Below, piece after piece: positions 46,071-58,611 of a stretch of 64,000 nucleotides of DNA. This stretch comes from Lycium barbarum (taxonomy: Eukaryota; Streptophyta; Magnoliopsida; Solanales; Solanaceae). The position numbers and the translations under genes are program-made. The stretch lies in NCBI RefSeq assembly GCF_019175385.1, contig NC_083337.1, forward strand, positions 165,801,713 to 165,865,712, read 5' to 3'. The notes under the pieces are model-generated. The model saw nothing but the letters and a program-made list of their open reading frames with translations. It was not told where the DNA came from and did no database searches. Positions within the stretch are counted from its first letter, which is position 1; each line of letters opens with the position of its first letter.

Positions 46071-46199
46071 AACTTATTTTCCTACTTTTATTAGAAAAGT
46101 CATTTTTCTCAATTTTGAGAAAAATGTTTTCTAAAAATTTTGACCAAACGAACATGAGAAAATTGGAAAAAAATTCTGAAAAATGTTAACACACCCTTA

Positions 46200-48055
46200 A
46201 TTTTAGGTGCATGCTATCCATGTCTATTCCAAAGAAGATTCGTATTTCATGGATGAGAAAATAGAACTTTGAAGTGATGCTACGAGAAATATGACATGTC
46301 AAATATTTCACTTTCACAAAAAGAAACGTGACAGGACTTCAACGCGGTACTTGTTCGGCACCACCTTTTTTCAGTGCTAATTAGTTATATTGGTTGAAAG
46401 ATGGCCCTTTTTGGAAATCATTTCTTATAGTTTATAAGTTTCTTCTTTTGTGATCTGTGGCGTGATAGTTGATTACTAGCAAAATTATCCGTATCAATTT
46501 CCTAAAATATTGTCAAATAATGTAACAACTTTTTCAAGTGTCTAGTTGATCATAAGGTAATCTCTTTTTCTGAATAAAATACTGCGAGTTTTAATTTCTC
46601 CAATACCTGGAGACTATAATAATTGAAGATTTATTATGTACACTAATCAAATACTTACATGGTGGATAACGAGCAACAATTTTTTAATATATAAGTACCT
46701 GTCACAAACCTTACACACTTGACCCTTTAAGAAATATTATCCGAGAAGAATATGCCATGAAAATTCAAATATCATATCTCTCTTTGGATTTGAACCATTC
46801 TCTAGAAAACAGAGGAAATAAAAGAAGTTTTAAACTCGGGTAATTAAGTGCTTTATCTACTATGCTACACTTTAGTGTTAGAACGTGACGATGAGTATTA
46901 TTTGGCTTTAAGGTATTAAATTAATTGTTATTACTATGAGCGATTGATATTGGAAGTAGCAATAAACGTTACAGCAGGAGACAACAAAACCTTCAAAATT
47001 TGCAGACTGTAATTTCTAAAGATTTTTTGTTAAAACTTTAATTAAGAATAGAAAGTTCCGTGAGAAACTTAAAAGAAGGGGGAGAAAGATGATTTTGGAA
47101 TACATTTTATTCTCTAGAAATAATGTTAAATCATCAATTAAATGTTACTTAATTCATAATTTTAATGTATAGACATAACATCTCCTCTCGCTATGCATCA
47201 CACATGAACTCTTTTATTTTGGGAAATAGGGATGGCTACATTGTGCTAGCCTTAACTCTTCATTTTGTTAAATCAAAATAATTAATTGTGGAGACCTAAG
47301 AGGTCACATCAATTTATTGAGGAAGAAAATATAGCACATCAATGATTTTTGTTGTGTCACTTCCTATTGTGTTAATCTTTTTCATCTTTCACACCTTTTA
47401 TTTGACTTTATTTTCCAAATACTGCAAGTTGAACCCATCTACGCAATCAGCTGGTCCGCCCTAAGGACCTATACTCATGATTAATCGATATTGCCACAAG
47501 TTTCATATTAGCTGCTCCTTCGTTGCAAAATATTTATCATCCTTATTAAAAATATATATTTTAAAATATTTATTATTTTAGAAAATCAAGATAAATTTTT
47601 TAAAAAAAAATCCATTTTACCTTAGTAGTAGGTGTTTTTAATTAAGACTACAAACACCTCAATTATAGCATATAAATAAATTAAATGTTCAATGAAGAGA
47701 GATTACAATTTAAGGAATAAATAAGGATAAAATAGTCAACCACCCTCTATTATTTTTTTAAAAGGGGCATATAAATGAAAAACACGATAAGTATTTAGAG
47801 ACGTAGGGAGTATTGAATATGATGACATCGTATCACCAGTGCTATCTTTACATGCCATCCCATACACCGTCAAATGCTGGGCCAAGTTTTTAAAATTTAC
47901 TTATTTTGAAAAGTTTTTGTCTAAAAGTATTTTTTGAAATAACAAAGTAACAATTTGTGTTTGATTAATCAATTTTAAAAGTACTTTTGTCCATATTAAA
48001 GCAACAATACGTTTTTTATCAAGGTTCCAAAAGTGCTTCCGGAGGAAAAAAAATA
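46200..48055. other. Intergenic AT-rich DNA
   Basis: No gene recognised. A segment at about 47,240-47,420 is related to 55,720-55,880 (see findings). From 47,885 a MITE-like A/T-rich unit starts that appears to be split by the Stowaway at 48,056. Confidence 0.4.
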
Positions 48056-48259
48056 TTCTCTGTTTCAATTTATGTGAACATATTTCCTTATTAGTCCGTG
48101 CCAAAAAGAATGATCTTTTTCTATATTTGGAAATAATTTATCTTTATGCAATTTATAATCACACAAAATATATGTGACTCATTTAATATCACAAGTTTAG
48201 AAGTCTGTTTTTCTTTCTTAAACTTCGTGCACATTCAAAGACATAAATTGAAGAGGGAG
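48056..48259. mobile_element. Stowaway MITE, 204 bp
   Basis: Ends TTCTCTGTTTCAATTTATGT and CATAAATTGAAGAGGGAG are inverted repeats of the Stowaway (Tc1/mariner) type, flanked by TA on both sides. It sits inside another MITE-like unit whose halves (47,885-48,050 and 48,270-48,400) carry matching AAGT(A)TTTTT and AAAAGTACTTTTG-like words. Confidence 0.65.
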
Positions 48260-48409
48260 TACTATTTTTCGGCTTTGGAAAAATAACTTTTGATACTACT
48301 CATTTTTTTTTTTTTTTTTAAAGATTGGTCAAACAATTCAACTTTCTAAAATAAACTCATTTAAAAAAATATTTTTAGCTTTTCAGAAGCTTGACCACAA
48401 AAAAATCAT

Positions 48410-49126
48410 ATCCTCCGTTTCAAATCAAATGTTGAATTACGTTATATACGCTACCCGCGTCAATACATGTGGTGTGGCAATGCTGCATCCCCTCCCCTTG
48501 ACATCTTACCACCATATGACCTAATTATAATATATAGCTCATGTGTTCTATTTCAGAGTTTTATTCTTGTGCTAAACTTTTTCTATTGTAGCTATAAACA
48601 TAGCATATATATATATTGGTTAGCCTACGATGTAACAATTAATAAGGTACCTAACTTCTTTATTTTCTTGTACCAGAAGTCTCTGTGCTGTATCATTATA
48701 ATGATAATGCACGACTTAACTATAACTAGGCGTTCCCTACAAGAAAAGGAAAGATTTTTTTTTTAAGTTCTTCCCACTATTTATCCCCCTCCACATATAA
48801 AAAATTTAAGATAAAAATCTATTATGTGTCCCTAGGAAATCTCTATGTGACCCAAAGTTTTGTCTTCTTATAATTAACTATGCCAGCTGATTATATTAAC
48901 AGTAATGATGATGCAGCAACCTTGACAATAAGAATAAGAGTAATATTATAAATAGTCAAAAGTATATTAATCATTCAGATGGTTACGATAATAGAAAAAC
49001 AAGGTTAATATAGATGATTATATCACGTACATTAAGTGGTTTGCACTGGTGAGTTCTTGACTTCTTTCAATAGTGTAACAATCAAAAAAATATTGTTACA
49101 ATAATATTCATATAAAATTGAGTGAA
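48410..49126. other. Intergenic DNA left of copia 2
   Basis: AT-rich; no gene or RNA gene recognised. Confidence 0.4.
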
Positions 49127-49131
49127 ATTTT

Positions 49132-49944
49132 TGTTATTAAACTGTATTGCAAAAACGTTGAAACAGTAAAAAATAATTTCAGAAAACAGAAACTGGACAG
49201 ATTCTGGAAAAGTAAGAACAGTCTCTGAAAAAAATTTAAGAATGAAAATCGAGCCCACTAAATGCACAGTGTGTCCTTAAGGAAATTATTCCCCTCAAGT
49301 ACCCGAGGTTAATGGAATATATCCTCCCAGGATAGAACGATCTTACTCACCGGTGTATCGGTACCTAAAACAACGGTGTCAGCGAACCACTCAATGACAG
49401 CAAACTACACTGGAATTTATTTGTGCAGAAGAAGAAGAAGTTTTGAAGTTCAGAAAATTAGTAAGGAAAATTCTGAGGAATCAAATGAATTTATAGCCAT
49501 GGAAGCACTGTTTCTGAAGGTTCGCAACCCTTCAGAACAGTCACTTTAAAAATGGTGGGAAATTTAAATAAAATTTGGGAAAGAATCGGGTAGGATTGGA
49601 TAAGTTAATTAATTAATTAATTAATAATTAATTAAATAATTAAAATTAAAGAAAATTTGGTCCAAAAAGATTATCAATCAATCAGATCATTTGACCAAAT
49701 CCAAATCCAAAGCTGAAGCTGAAGCCGAAGCCGAAGCCGAGCCGAGCGACGACGGCTCGAGGGGAGACCCTCTTCTTAACCCTTTAGCAACAAGAAGGAG
49801 TACTTTTACTTTTAAGTAGGAGAACTTTTCTTTCCACTACCAATGAGGAACAAATGCTCATTTCATAAAGCAAGAGGAACAATTCATTTTCCCTCAACTT
49901 CTTTTCCCTCCATTTCCCATTCAATCTATCAATTAAACCCAACA
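49132..49944 (-). repeat. 3' LTR of copia element 2
   Basis: 813 bases, related throughout to 54772-55578. Includes a run of CGAAGC/CCGAAG words near 49,720-49,745. Confidence 0.9.
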
Positions 49945-50078
49945 TTCCCCCGCATAAATGGGGAATGGCTATAAGATAAAGGAATGCACGGACAAGTGTG
50001 TAATTTACAAGCAAGGATTAATTGCATCTGGATAAGTAGGTTTCCCTTTGAACTTTCCGTAGTGAACATATGTCGAAT

Positions 50079-50172
50079 ATACTCGATCAATCGGTAGATT
50101 TGATATCTTTGAACCGTCGAGCGGATATACTCGGTCAATCGGTAGATTTGATATCTTTGAACCGTCGAGCTT
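50079..50172. repeat. Tandem repeat in copia 2 untranslated region
   Basis: Two near-identical units of about 55 bases, each with TACTCG(A/G)TCAATCGGTAG, then TTTGATATCTTTGAACCGTC and GAGC, between the pol stop and the 3' LTR. Confidence 0.75.
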
Positions 50173-50605
50173 TGGTGTATACCTAGACAACCACATGCCA
50201 CACAATCAATCCTTTACCGTCAATGGTTCTTACGGTTGTGTTCGTTTCAGCCATGAACACCTTCTGGTTTCATGAGTGTATAGAGAATGGGCTTTTTACG
50301 ATCATCCTCTTTGAAGCGGCTTACACTTCACACTCACATAGGTGATTCCTAAACGTGTTATCGCGTAGATACACTATTTGGTCAAACCTGCCAAACTGAG
50401 AAACCATTAAAAAACTTAAGTGCCAAACTTAGAAACCATTAAAAAACTTAAGCTTTATTAACTCGTTAAAAAGCCTTAACGTTTTATCCTTGTTCCTGAA
50501 CATTGTCTTCATCACGAGAATGGATTGAGTTATTTGACAATGCCGAACCGTCAATCACAACTTTGTTTGATCTCCTTGAACCTAGCTCTTGGGATCTCCA
50601 GTCTG

Positions 50606-53600
50606 CTAGGTAGAGTTACTGCCATGATGACTTGTCCTTAGCCTTAAACCCATTCCCTTAGATGATCTTTCAACCGCCTCTCCATTTAGGCCTTTTGTAA
50701 GTGGATCCGACACATTATCTCTATACTTTACATAGTCAATAGTGATAATTCCACTAGAGAGTAGTTGTCTCACGGCATTATGTCTCCGTCGTTTATGACG
50801 AGATTTTCCGTTGTACATAACGCTCCCTGCCCTACCTATTGCTGCTTGATTATCACAATGTATGCATATAGGTCCCAGAGGCTTGGGCCAGAATGGAATA
50901 ACTTCTAAGAAATTCCAGAGCCATTCAGCTTCTTCACCGGCCTTGTCTAAAGCTATAAACTCAGATTCCATCGTAGAACGAGCGATGCACGTCTGTTTGG
51001 ATGATTTTCAAGACACTGCTCCACCCCTAATTGTGAAAACATATCCACTCATGGATTTAACTTCAAATGATTCGGTGATCCAATTTGCATCACTATATCC
51101 CTCGATCACGGCGGGATATTTGTTATAATGCAAAGCATAGTCTTGGGTATGCTTCAGATACCCCAAAATTCGTTTCATTGCCATCCAGTGAGTTTGATTG
51201 GGATTATTTGTAAATAGACTTAATTTACTAATAGCACATGTTATATCTGGTCGCGTACAATTCATGATATACATCAAACTTTCCAACACTCTTGCATAAT
51301 CCAATTGTGAGTCACTTTCACCTTCATTCTTCTGAAATGTATAGCTCACGTCAATTGGAGTCTTGGCAACATTGAAATTCAAATACTTAAACTTGTCAAG
51401 TACTCTTTCAATATAATGAGACTGCGATAGTGCTAGACTTTGTGGAGTTTTATGAATTCTGATGCCTAAGATCAAATCAGTAACTCCTAAGTCCTTTATA
51501 TCAAATTTGCTTGCCAGCATGCACTTAGTAGCATTTATATCGGCAATATCTTTACTCATTGTCAACGTGTCATCAACATATAAACAAATAATGACTTCAT
51601 GATTTGCAGTGTTTTTAATGTAAACACATTTGTCACACTCGTTGATCTTAAATCCATTTGCCAACATTGTTTGGTCAAATTTAGCATGCCATTGTTTGGG
51701 TGCTTGTTTTAGTCCATAAAGCGACTTAACAAGTTTGCACACTTTCCCTTCTTTACCAGAAATCACAAATCCCTCAGGTTGTTCCATGTAAATTTCTTCC
51801 TCCAACTATCCATTTAAGAAAGCTGTCTTAACATCCATTTGATGGATTTCAAGACCATGTATGGCCGCCAGTTCCACTAACGCCCGAATAGATGTTATCC
51901 TTGTTACCGGCGAGTATGTGTCAAAGTAATCAAGGCCTTCTTTTTGGCTATAACCTTTTACCACAAGTCTTGCCTTATATTTGTCAATAGTGCCATCAGC
52001 TTTCATTTTTATTTTAAAAATCCACTTTGATCCTAAAGGTTTATTTCCAGGAGGAAGATCAACTACTTCCCATGTATAGTTGTTCAAAATTGATTCAATC
52101 TCACTATTGACTGCCTCTTTCCAAAATGCTGAATCAGAAGAAGACATCGCTGCTTTAAATGTTTGAGGCTCATTTTCAAGCAAGAATGTCACAAAATCTA
52201 GTCCAAAGGAAGTAGATGTCCTTTGACGTTTGCTACGCCTTGGATCCTCTTCACTTGGTGTACTTTTATTTGGTTCTTCCCGCGGTCGTTTAGATCTTTC
52301 TCTTGACGACTCATATTCAATTTTATACGGATAAATATTTTCAAAGAATTCAGCATTATCTGATTCAATTACCGCATTTACATGAATTTCGGGATTGTCG
52401 GATTTGTGAACCAAAAACCGACAAGCTTTGTTGTTTGTAGCATATCCAATAAAAACACAATCCACGGTTTTTGGTCCGATTTTTACCCTTTTGGGTAAAG
52501 GAACTTGTACCTTTGCTAAACACCCCCACACTTTGAAATATTTCAAGTTGGGTTTTCTTCCTTTCCATAGTTCATATGGAATAGAATGTGTTTTGCTGTG
52601 GGGCACCCTGTTAAGTATTAGGTTAGTTGTAAGGATAGCTTCCCCCCACAAGCTCTGCGGTAAACCGGAACTTATTAGTAAAGCATTCATTATTTCCTTT
52701 AATGTTTGGTTTTTTCTTTTCGCAATTCCATTTGATTGTGGTGTGTAAAGGGCAGTAGTTTGATGAATAATTCCTTATTCTAAACATATCTCTGCAAAAG
52801 GAGATTCGTATTCTCCACCCCTATCACTTCTAATCATTTTTATCTTTTTATTCAATTGATTTTCCACTTCGTTCTTGTATTGTTTAAATGCACCAATTGC
52901 TTCATCCTTACTATTAAGCAAATACATATAACAATATCGAGTGCAATCGTCAATAAAAGTTATAAAATACTTTTTTCCACCGCGAGATGGTATTGACTTC
53001 ATATCACATATATCTGTGTGGATTAAGTCTGAAGGATTTGAACTCCTATCAATAGACTTATATGGATGTTTAACAAACTTAGATTCAATACAGATTTCAC
53101 ATTTTGATTTATTACACTCGAATTTAGGCAATACTTCTAAATTAATCAATTTTCGCAAGGTTTTGTAGTTGACATGTCCTAAACGAACATGCCATAAATC
53201 ATTTGACTCCAATAAGTAAGACGAAGCGGAATTCTTATTAATACTGTCAACAACCATTACATTGAGTTTGAAAAGGCCCTCGGTGAGGTAGCCCTTTCCT
53301 ATGAACATATCATTCTTACTTATTACAATTTTCTCACTAACCAGCACACACTTAAACCCGTTTTTGACAAGTAGTCCGGCTGAAACTAAATTCTTCCTAA
53401 TTGTTAGAACGTGTAGAATGTTGTTGAGAGTTAGCACCTTGCCGGAAGTCATCTTCAGAAGTATCTTCCCATATCCTTTAACCTTGGCTGTTGTAGTATT
53501 TCCCATAAACAGATCCTCTTCGGGTCCAGCGGGAGCGTAGGTTGCAAATGCTTCTTTTACAGCGCAAACATGTTGAGTGGCACCAGAATCAAGCCACCAC

Positions 53601-54529
53601 TCCTTTGGGTTTCCAGCCAAATTGCACTCTGATAGCATTGCACACAGATCATCCATGTCATCATTCTTTTCCACCATATTGGCTTGTCCCTTTCCTTTGT
53701 CCTTTTTCGGGAGACGACAATCTGGGGCTTTGTGGCCAGCTTTCCCACAATTATAGCAGTTTCCCTTGAACTCTTTCTTGGCTTGCTCATTCTTTTGTCC
53801 GGTGGACTTCTTTCTTTTCTTACTTTTTGGGGCAGCTTCTTCAACGATATTCGCTCCCATAACCGTTGAATTCCCACGCGACTTCTTCTCGGATGTTTTG
53901 TTATCTTCCTCAATCTTGAGACGAATCACAAGATCTTCCAACTTCATTTCCTTGCGCTTGTGCTTTAGATAATTTTTGAAATCTCTCCACGAAGGAGGCA
54001 ACTTTTCAATCATTGCAGCCACTTGAAATACTTCGTTAACTACCATGCCTTCAACAATAAGGTCATGAAAAATAAGTTGAAGCTCTTGAACTTAGGTTCC
54101 AACGGTTCTTCTATCTATCATTTTATAGTCTAGAAACTTGGCAACCACAAATTTTTTCAACCATGCGTCTTCAGTCTTATACTTCTTCTCAAGTGCATCC
54201 CACAATTCTTTAGAAGTTTTCATAACACTATAGATATTGTACAAATCATCCTCCAAAGCACTTAGGATGTAACCCTTGCATAGAAAATCTGCCTGTTTCC
54301 ACGCCTCAGCAATCATAAATTTTTCATTGGCTGGCATATCAGCAGCAGGCACAGGAGGGTCTTCGTTGGTGAACTTCTGCATACCAAGAGTGATAAGCCA
54401 AAAGAACACCCTTTGCTGCCATTCTTTGAAGTTGGCTCCAAAAAATTTCCCCGGTTTTTCCGCCGGTGGCACAGCAGTTCGGCTTGTTGCCGCAACAGTC
54501 GCAGAAGTAGTAGCGTTTTCAATTGCCAT
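50606..54529 (-). pseudogene. Copia gag-pol polyprotein with four in-frame stops
   Basis: One frame of about 1,307 codons from ATG 54529 (MAIENATTSATVAATS). Domains in order: gag (EKPGKFFGANFKEWQQRVFF); zinc knuckle CYNCGKAGHKAPDC; protease WWLDSGATQHVC; GAG-pre-integrase LWHVRLGHVNYKTL; integrase HTDIC, FIDDCTRY and RSDRGGEYE; reverse transcriptase MDVKTAFLNG and YVDDT; RNase H with GYSDANW and ESEFIALDKAGEEAEW. Stops lie at 54092-54094 (gag), 52775-52777 (integrase), 51806-51808 (reverse transcriptase) and 51008-51010 (between reverse transcriptase and RNase H). Reading frame is otherwise continuous with no frameshift. It cannot encode working proteins. Confidence 0.93.
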
Positions 54530-54771
54530 TTCTTTTCACTGTTAAAATAGACAAACTGTCTGAATACTCAGAATAGCAAACTTTTTACAACAGCAACGAT
54601 GAAGTTTTTATGTTCTTCAAATCGTTGTACAAGTATGAACTTTAATATTCCAACGAAGTTTTTATGTCTTCAAGTCAGAATACGAAATTTCATACGGAGT
54701 AGAAAACCACACATGTTTTATTCTCCAAAACAGAATACAGATTAATATATAAAATATAATTTCCTTAATAT

Positions 54772-55578
54772 TGTTATTAAACTGTATTTCAAAAACGTTG
54801 AAATAGTAAAAAATAATTTCTGAAAACAAAAAACAGAAACTGGACAGATTCTGGAAAAGTAAGAACAGTCTCTGAAAAAATTTTAAGAATGAAAATCGAG
54901 CCCACTGAATGCACAGTGTGTCCTTAAGGAAATTATTCCCCTCAAGTACCCGAGGTTAATGGAATATATCCTCCCAGGATAGAACGATCTTACTCACTGG
55001 TGTATCGGTACCTAAAACAACGGTGTCAGCGAACAACTCAACGACAGTAAATTACACTGAAATTTATTTGTGCAGAAGAAGAAGAAGTTTTGAAGTTCAG
55101 AAAATTCGTAAGGAAAATTCTGAGGAATCAAACGAATTTATAGCCATGGAAGTACTGTTTCTAAAGGTTTGCAACCCTTCAGAACAGTCACTTTAAAAAC
55201 GGTGGTAAATTTAAATAAACTTTGGGAAAGAACCGGGTCGCGGGTCAGACACACGGATCTGGGTCACTAACGAGTAGGATTGGATAAGTTAATTAATTAA
55301 AATTAAAGAAAATTTGATCCAAAAAGATTATCAATCAATCTGATCCGAAGCCGAAGCCGAAGCCGAAGCCGAAGCCGAGCGACGACGACGGCGCGAGGGG
55401 AGACCCTCTTCTTAACCCTTTAGCAACAAGAAGGAGTACTTCTACTTTTAAGTAGGAAAACTTTTCTTCCACTACCAATAAGGAAAAAATGCTCATTTCA
55501 TAAAGCAAGAAGAACAACTCATTTTCCTCAACTTCTTTTCCCTCGATTTCTCATTTAATCTATCAATTAAACCTAACA
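54772..55578 (-). repeat. 5' LTR of copia element 2
   Basis: 807 bases. Contains a run of five CCGAAG units at 55,340-55,374, longer than in the other LTR. Confidence 0.9.
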
Positions 55579-55967
55579 ATTTTTGTTACAAAAATAATTT
55601 AGTGAAGAAAACCTTGTCTACATTTTAATGAGTAAACGCGACACGTTTGCTCCCACTATCGCCCAAATAGTTTTTATTTTGTCCTATTGGAAAATAGTGA
55701 CGGTACAAATTCAATCATGATAAGTATTTTGTCTACGCCTAAATCCTACTTTAAGTTAAATCAAAACTATTAATTGTGGGATGGGACCTAAGAGTTCAAT
55801 TTAATTTGAGAAGAACGTACGAGACCACATCATGATTTTTCTTGTGACCTTTCCTGTTATAGTAATACTCTATTCTTTCACAACATTTGTCTATTTCCTC
55901 CCTCATATTCCAGACCTGGCAAATTTCAGCAGCTCTGCCTTCCAATAGTAGTAGTGTTGTTTTTTCC
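55579..55967. other. Intergenic DNA right of copia 2
   Basis: No gene recognised. The part at about 55,720-55,880 is related to 47,240-47,420. Confidence 0.4.
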
Positions 55968-56063
55968 GTTTTAATTTATGTGATATATAATTATTTAGTT
56001 TTTTTTTTTAATATTTAGTGAGTATTTTTTTCTGTCTCAAGTTAACTTTACGAGATAATTTAT

Positions 56064-56185
56064 AACAACAACATATGCAGTATAATTCACAAGTGAGGTC
56101 TAGATAGCATAGTGTGTACATAGACTTTACTTCTACCTTGGGAAGATAGAGAAGTTGTTTTCGGGAGACTCTCGGCTCATAGCAA
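56064..56185 (-). mobile_element. SINE 3' fragment
   Basis: The minus strand reads GAGCCGAGAGTCTCCCGAAA, CTTCCCAAGGTAGAAGTAAA and GACCTCACTTGTGAATTATA, ending GCATATGTTGTTGTTATA: the TS/SolS-type 3' half. Confidence 0.7.
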
Positions 56186-56254
56186 GAAGAAAATAGGCAG
56201 TAGCCACAATTATAAAAAGATTTACAGTCCCACAATTAAGTAGAACTTATTTTA

Positions 56255-56517
56255 GAGCCTGTTTGGATGAGCTTATGCCTATAAGCTGTTTGCAGCTTAT
56301 AAGCTAAAAAAAATAAGTTGGGACAGTCTAACTTATTTTTTTTTGGCTTATAAGCTGTTTTCAGCTTATAAGCTGCTTTAGATAAGCTAAGTCAAATGGG
56401 CCCAATTATTTTTTTGAGCTTATTTTAAGCACAAAATGATTTTAAGCTAGCCAGCCAAACATTCAAAAAAGCTGAAAACAGCTTATAAGCAACTTATAAG
56501 TCAATCCAAACAGACTC
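56255..56517. mobile_element. Tourist-like MITE, 263 bp
   Basis: Ends GAGCCTGTTTGGATGAGCTT and TAAGTCAATCCAAACAGACTC are inverted repeats. TTA flanks both sides (56252-56254, 56518-56520). The interior has repeated CTTATAAGCTG/CAGCTTATAAG words. No coding capacity. Confidence 0.85.
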
Positions 56518-56993
56518 TTAAATCATAAATTTCAAATGTCTTTCTTTCTTTTCTTAAAATACATTCCTAGTCAAATGGCACCACATATATTAGACAAAGA
56601 AGTAATAATTTAACTGATAGTTTTTTTATTTTTTATTTTATAAGATAATTAATAATCAAACAAATATTATAACTTTTTTAGATCAGAAAATTTAGCTGAT
56701 AGTTTTTTTTATTTATTTATTTTATAATATAATTGATAATCAAACAAATATTATTACTTTTTTAGATCAGAAATTTTAAAAAATGAACATTTCTTTTTAA
56801 AATTTTATACCTAAGGTAAAAACATCTCATAAATTTGGACGGAGGAGGAGGACTAATACTCCCACGTGTTTCACACCAGACTTTGGTTAGGACTTGTCAC
56901 CACAGCCTAGTGTTATCACTCTTATCACCAAATGCTATCTTCAATGGTCCACCTCCAAATTAATTCCAATCCACCTTTGCCACGTATTTTTTA

Positions 56994-57202
56994 GGGACCG
57001 TTTGGTACGCGAATTAAATTATTTCGGGATTATAATTTTGGGATTGTATTTTCAGGGCTAATTTTTCCCATCTAGAAGGAAAATAATTCCATGTTTGGCG
57101 AGATAAGGTGGAATATTCAAGAATTAAGTTTTTTATTTTATACTATAGTTGGTAGAAGATATAAATTTATCCCGTATCCCGTCCTGCGTACCCAACGACC
57201 CC
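56994..57202. mobile_element. Tourist-like MITE, 209 bp
   Basis: Ends GGGACCGTTTGGTACGC and GCGTACCCAACGACCCC are inverted repeats, with TTA on both sides (56991-56993, 57203-57205). Confidence 0.8.
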
Positions 57203-57205
57203 TTA

Positions 57206-58344
57206 AGCCCCTCTTATTAATTCCATCTACTATTTTTACCTAGAATTTACTACCTTAACTTATTTATACCAAGGGATCGGTTGGTTATAATAATATAAAA
57301 AAAATCATATACCGCGTAAGTTGAACCATTTTTTTTAGTTGGTTCCATATCATCAACAACATATGCTAGTTTCATACTGAATCTAACGGCTTGGGCGTAG
57401 TCATATATTTCCCAAGGAAATGCTTACTATCTTCCTGCAAAATATAATTTGGTATTTGGTGAATGGAGAAACTTGAAGACACAACATTTATAATAATAGT
57501 GTCTCGTATGATATGATCCTAAATGGCACAAATGGCACAAGGATGCTTAGAAGGACGTGGGATGTTTGAATGATTACATGAGAAGAGATTGTGGAGGGTT
57601 CTACACCAACTGGCTAAAAGCGCAAAGAGCTAAAAGTGTAAATTGCTGCTATAAGATGCAAATCATGGCCAAGATCCTATATTCAAAGACTAAGGATGTA
57701 ATTTGGGCTACAATTGCAAGACAATTGGTGTTTGGAAGATGAAGATCCCGGATTGGGCTATTTTTGCAAAGAGCCACTTTAGGGCCTTTGTTGTAAGAGA
57801 TTTTAGCATAAATAAGACACTTAGTTTTTCATTTCATTTAGTTAGCTTATGCATTATGATGAGATGAATACTCTTGTTGAGTGATAGATTATTTAGCTAG
57901 GATTAGCTTTAGTTGGTAATAGATAATTATGGATTCCATTGTTGGTTTTGAACCTCATTTCCATTGATTTTCAATTAGAGTTGCTCATTTGTGGATTCAA
58001 TTGATTAACTCTTGTCTTTAATTTCAAATAGTATAGGTTCTCTTAGGTTGAATTCAATTGGGAGGAGTTGGATTTCATATATCCAAGTTTGCCCATAAAT
58101 TCAATCCTGATTTGGTCTTGCTTCTATCCCTCTTTTCTCATCCCCTTTCTTCAATTCTCATCTCCCAATTTCTTGTTATTTTAGTTTCCGCGTATTTGTT
58201 GTTTGAATCCGTGTCTTCTACAAGCTGTATCTTATCATTGTAGTAGTGTTGCGACAGTAATTAATTTGGTACTTACTGATACATTAGTTTCTAGTTTTAC
58301 TGCATAACTCATCCAATCTTATTTAATATCTTTAGTACTTATGA
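57206..58344. other. Intergenic DNA with a possible LTR fragment
   Basis: About 57,540-58,250 has an LTR-like look on the plus strand: a TATA-like GCATAAATAAG near 57,808 preceded by coding-neutral DNA and followed by TTAGTTAGCTTATGC. No TG...CA ends or target duplication could be found, so this is a weak suggestion. No gene recognised. Confidence 0.25.
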
Positions 58345-58346
58345 TA

Positions 58347-58609
58347 CTCCCTCCGCACTGTATTACTTGTCCACTTTCTTTTTTGCACTCCCCTTAAAAA
58401 ATTATAGATAAAAGGTGTATTTTTACTATCTTACTTTTATTTCTTTCCAATAAATTGCACTCTAATCAATATTAATTATTTTAAAAAACACTTAACACTA
58501 AGGGTAACATGAAAATGACTTAATTAATTCTATCTTGATTTTAAAAATGGACAAGTTATTTGGGATAGTTACTTTAGTAATGTGGAGAATTAATGCGGGG
58601 CGGAGGGAG
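58347..58609. mobile_element. Stowaway MITE, 263 bp
   Basis: Ends CTCCCTCCGCACTGTATTAC and GCGGGGCGGAGGGAG are inverted repeats of the Stowaway type, flanked by TA (58345-58346, 58610-58611). The interior includes the inverted pair ACTTGTCCA and TGGACAAGT. Confidence 0.88.
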
Positions 58610-58611
58610 TA

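Larger units (their letters stand above)
43088..46196. mobile_element. Harbinger-like foldback element with C-rich and G-rich arms
   Basis: Ends GGGTGTGTT and AACACACCC are inverted repeats, flanked by TTA on both sides (43085-43087, 46197-46199), the 3-bp duplication of PIF/Harbinger (Tourist) elements. The left arm (43,255-43,550) is built of CCCCAACCCC/CCCACCC words, and the right arm (45,800-46,050) of long G runs with CAAAACCTTTTTTT spacers, so the arms are imperfect inverted copies. No transposase is encoded. A 1.9-kb solo LTR has inserted in the middle. Confidence 0.7.
49132..55578 (-). mobile_element. Ty1/copia LTR retrotransposon 2, older, 6.4 kb
   Basis: LTRs at 49132-49944 and 54772-55578 begin TGTTATTAAACTG and end TTAAACC(C/T)AACA, flanked on both sides by ATTTT (49127-49131, 55579-55583). 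Coding lies on the minus strand, so the right LTR is the 5' one. The LTRs differ by numerous substitutions and by unique segments (an AATTAATTAATT expansion at left near 49,607, a CGGGTCAGACACACGGATCT insertion at right near 55,240), so the insertion is clearly older than copia 1. The polypurine tract on the minus strand is GCGGGGGAA next to 49,944. A Met-tRNA primer site is not visible at the expected place. Confidence 0.92.
55968..56608. mobile_element. Degenerate Stowaway split by a SINE and a Tourist MITE
   Basis: The left part TTCCGTTTTAATTTATGTGA (from about 55,968) and the right part ATCATAAATTTCAAATGTC to CAAATGGCACCACATATA (56,523-56,600) together resemble one CTCCGTTT-type Stowaway. 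It is interrupted by a SINE fragment and by a complete Tourist element. Right terminus is poorly kept. Confidence 0.4.
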
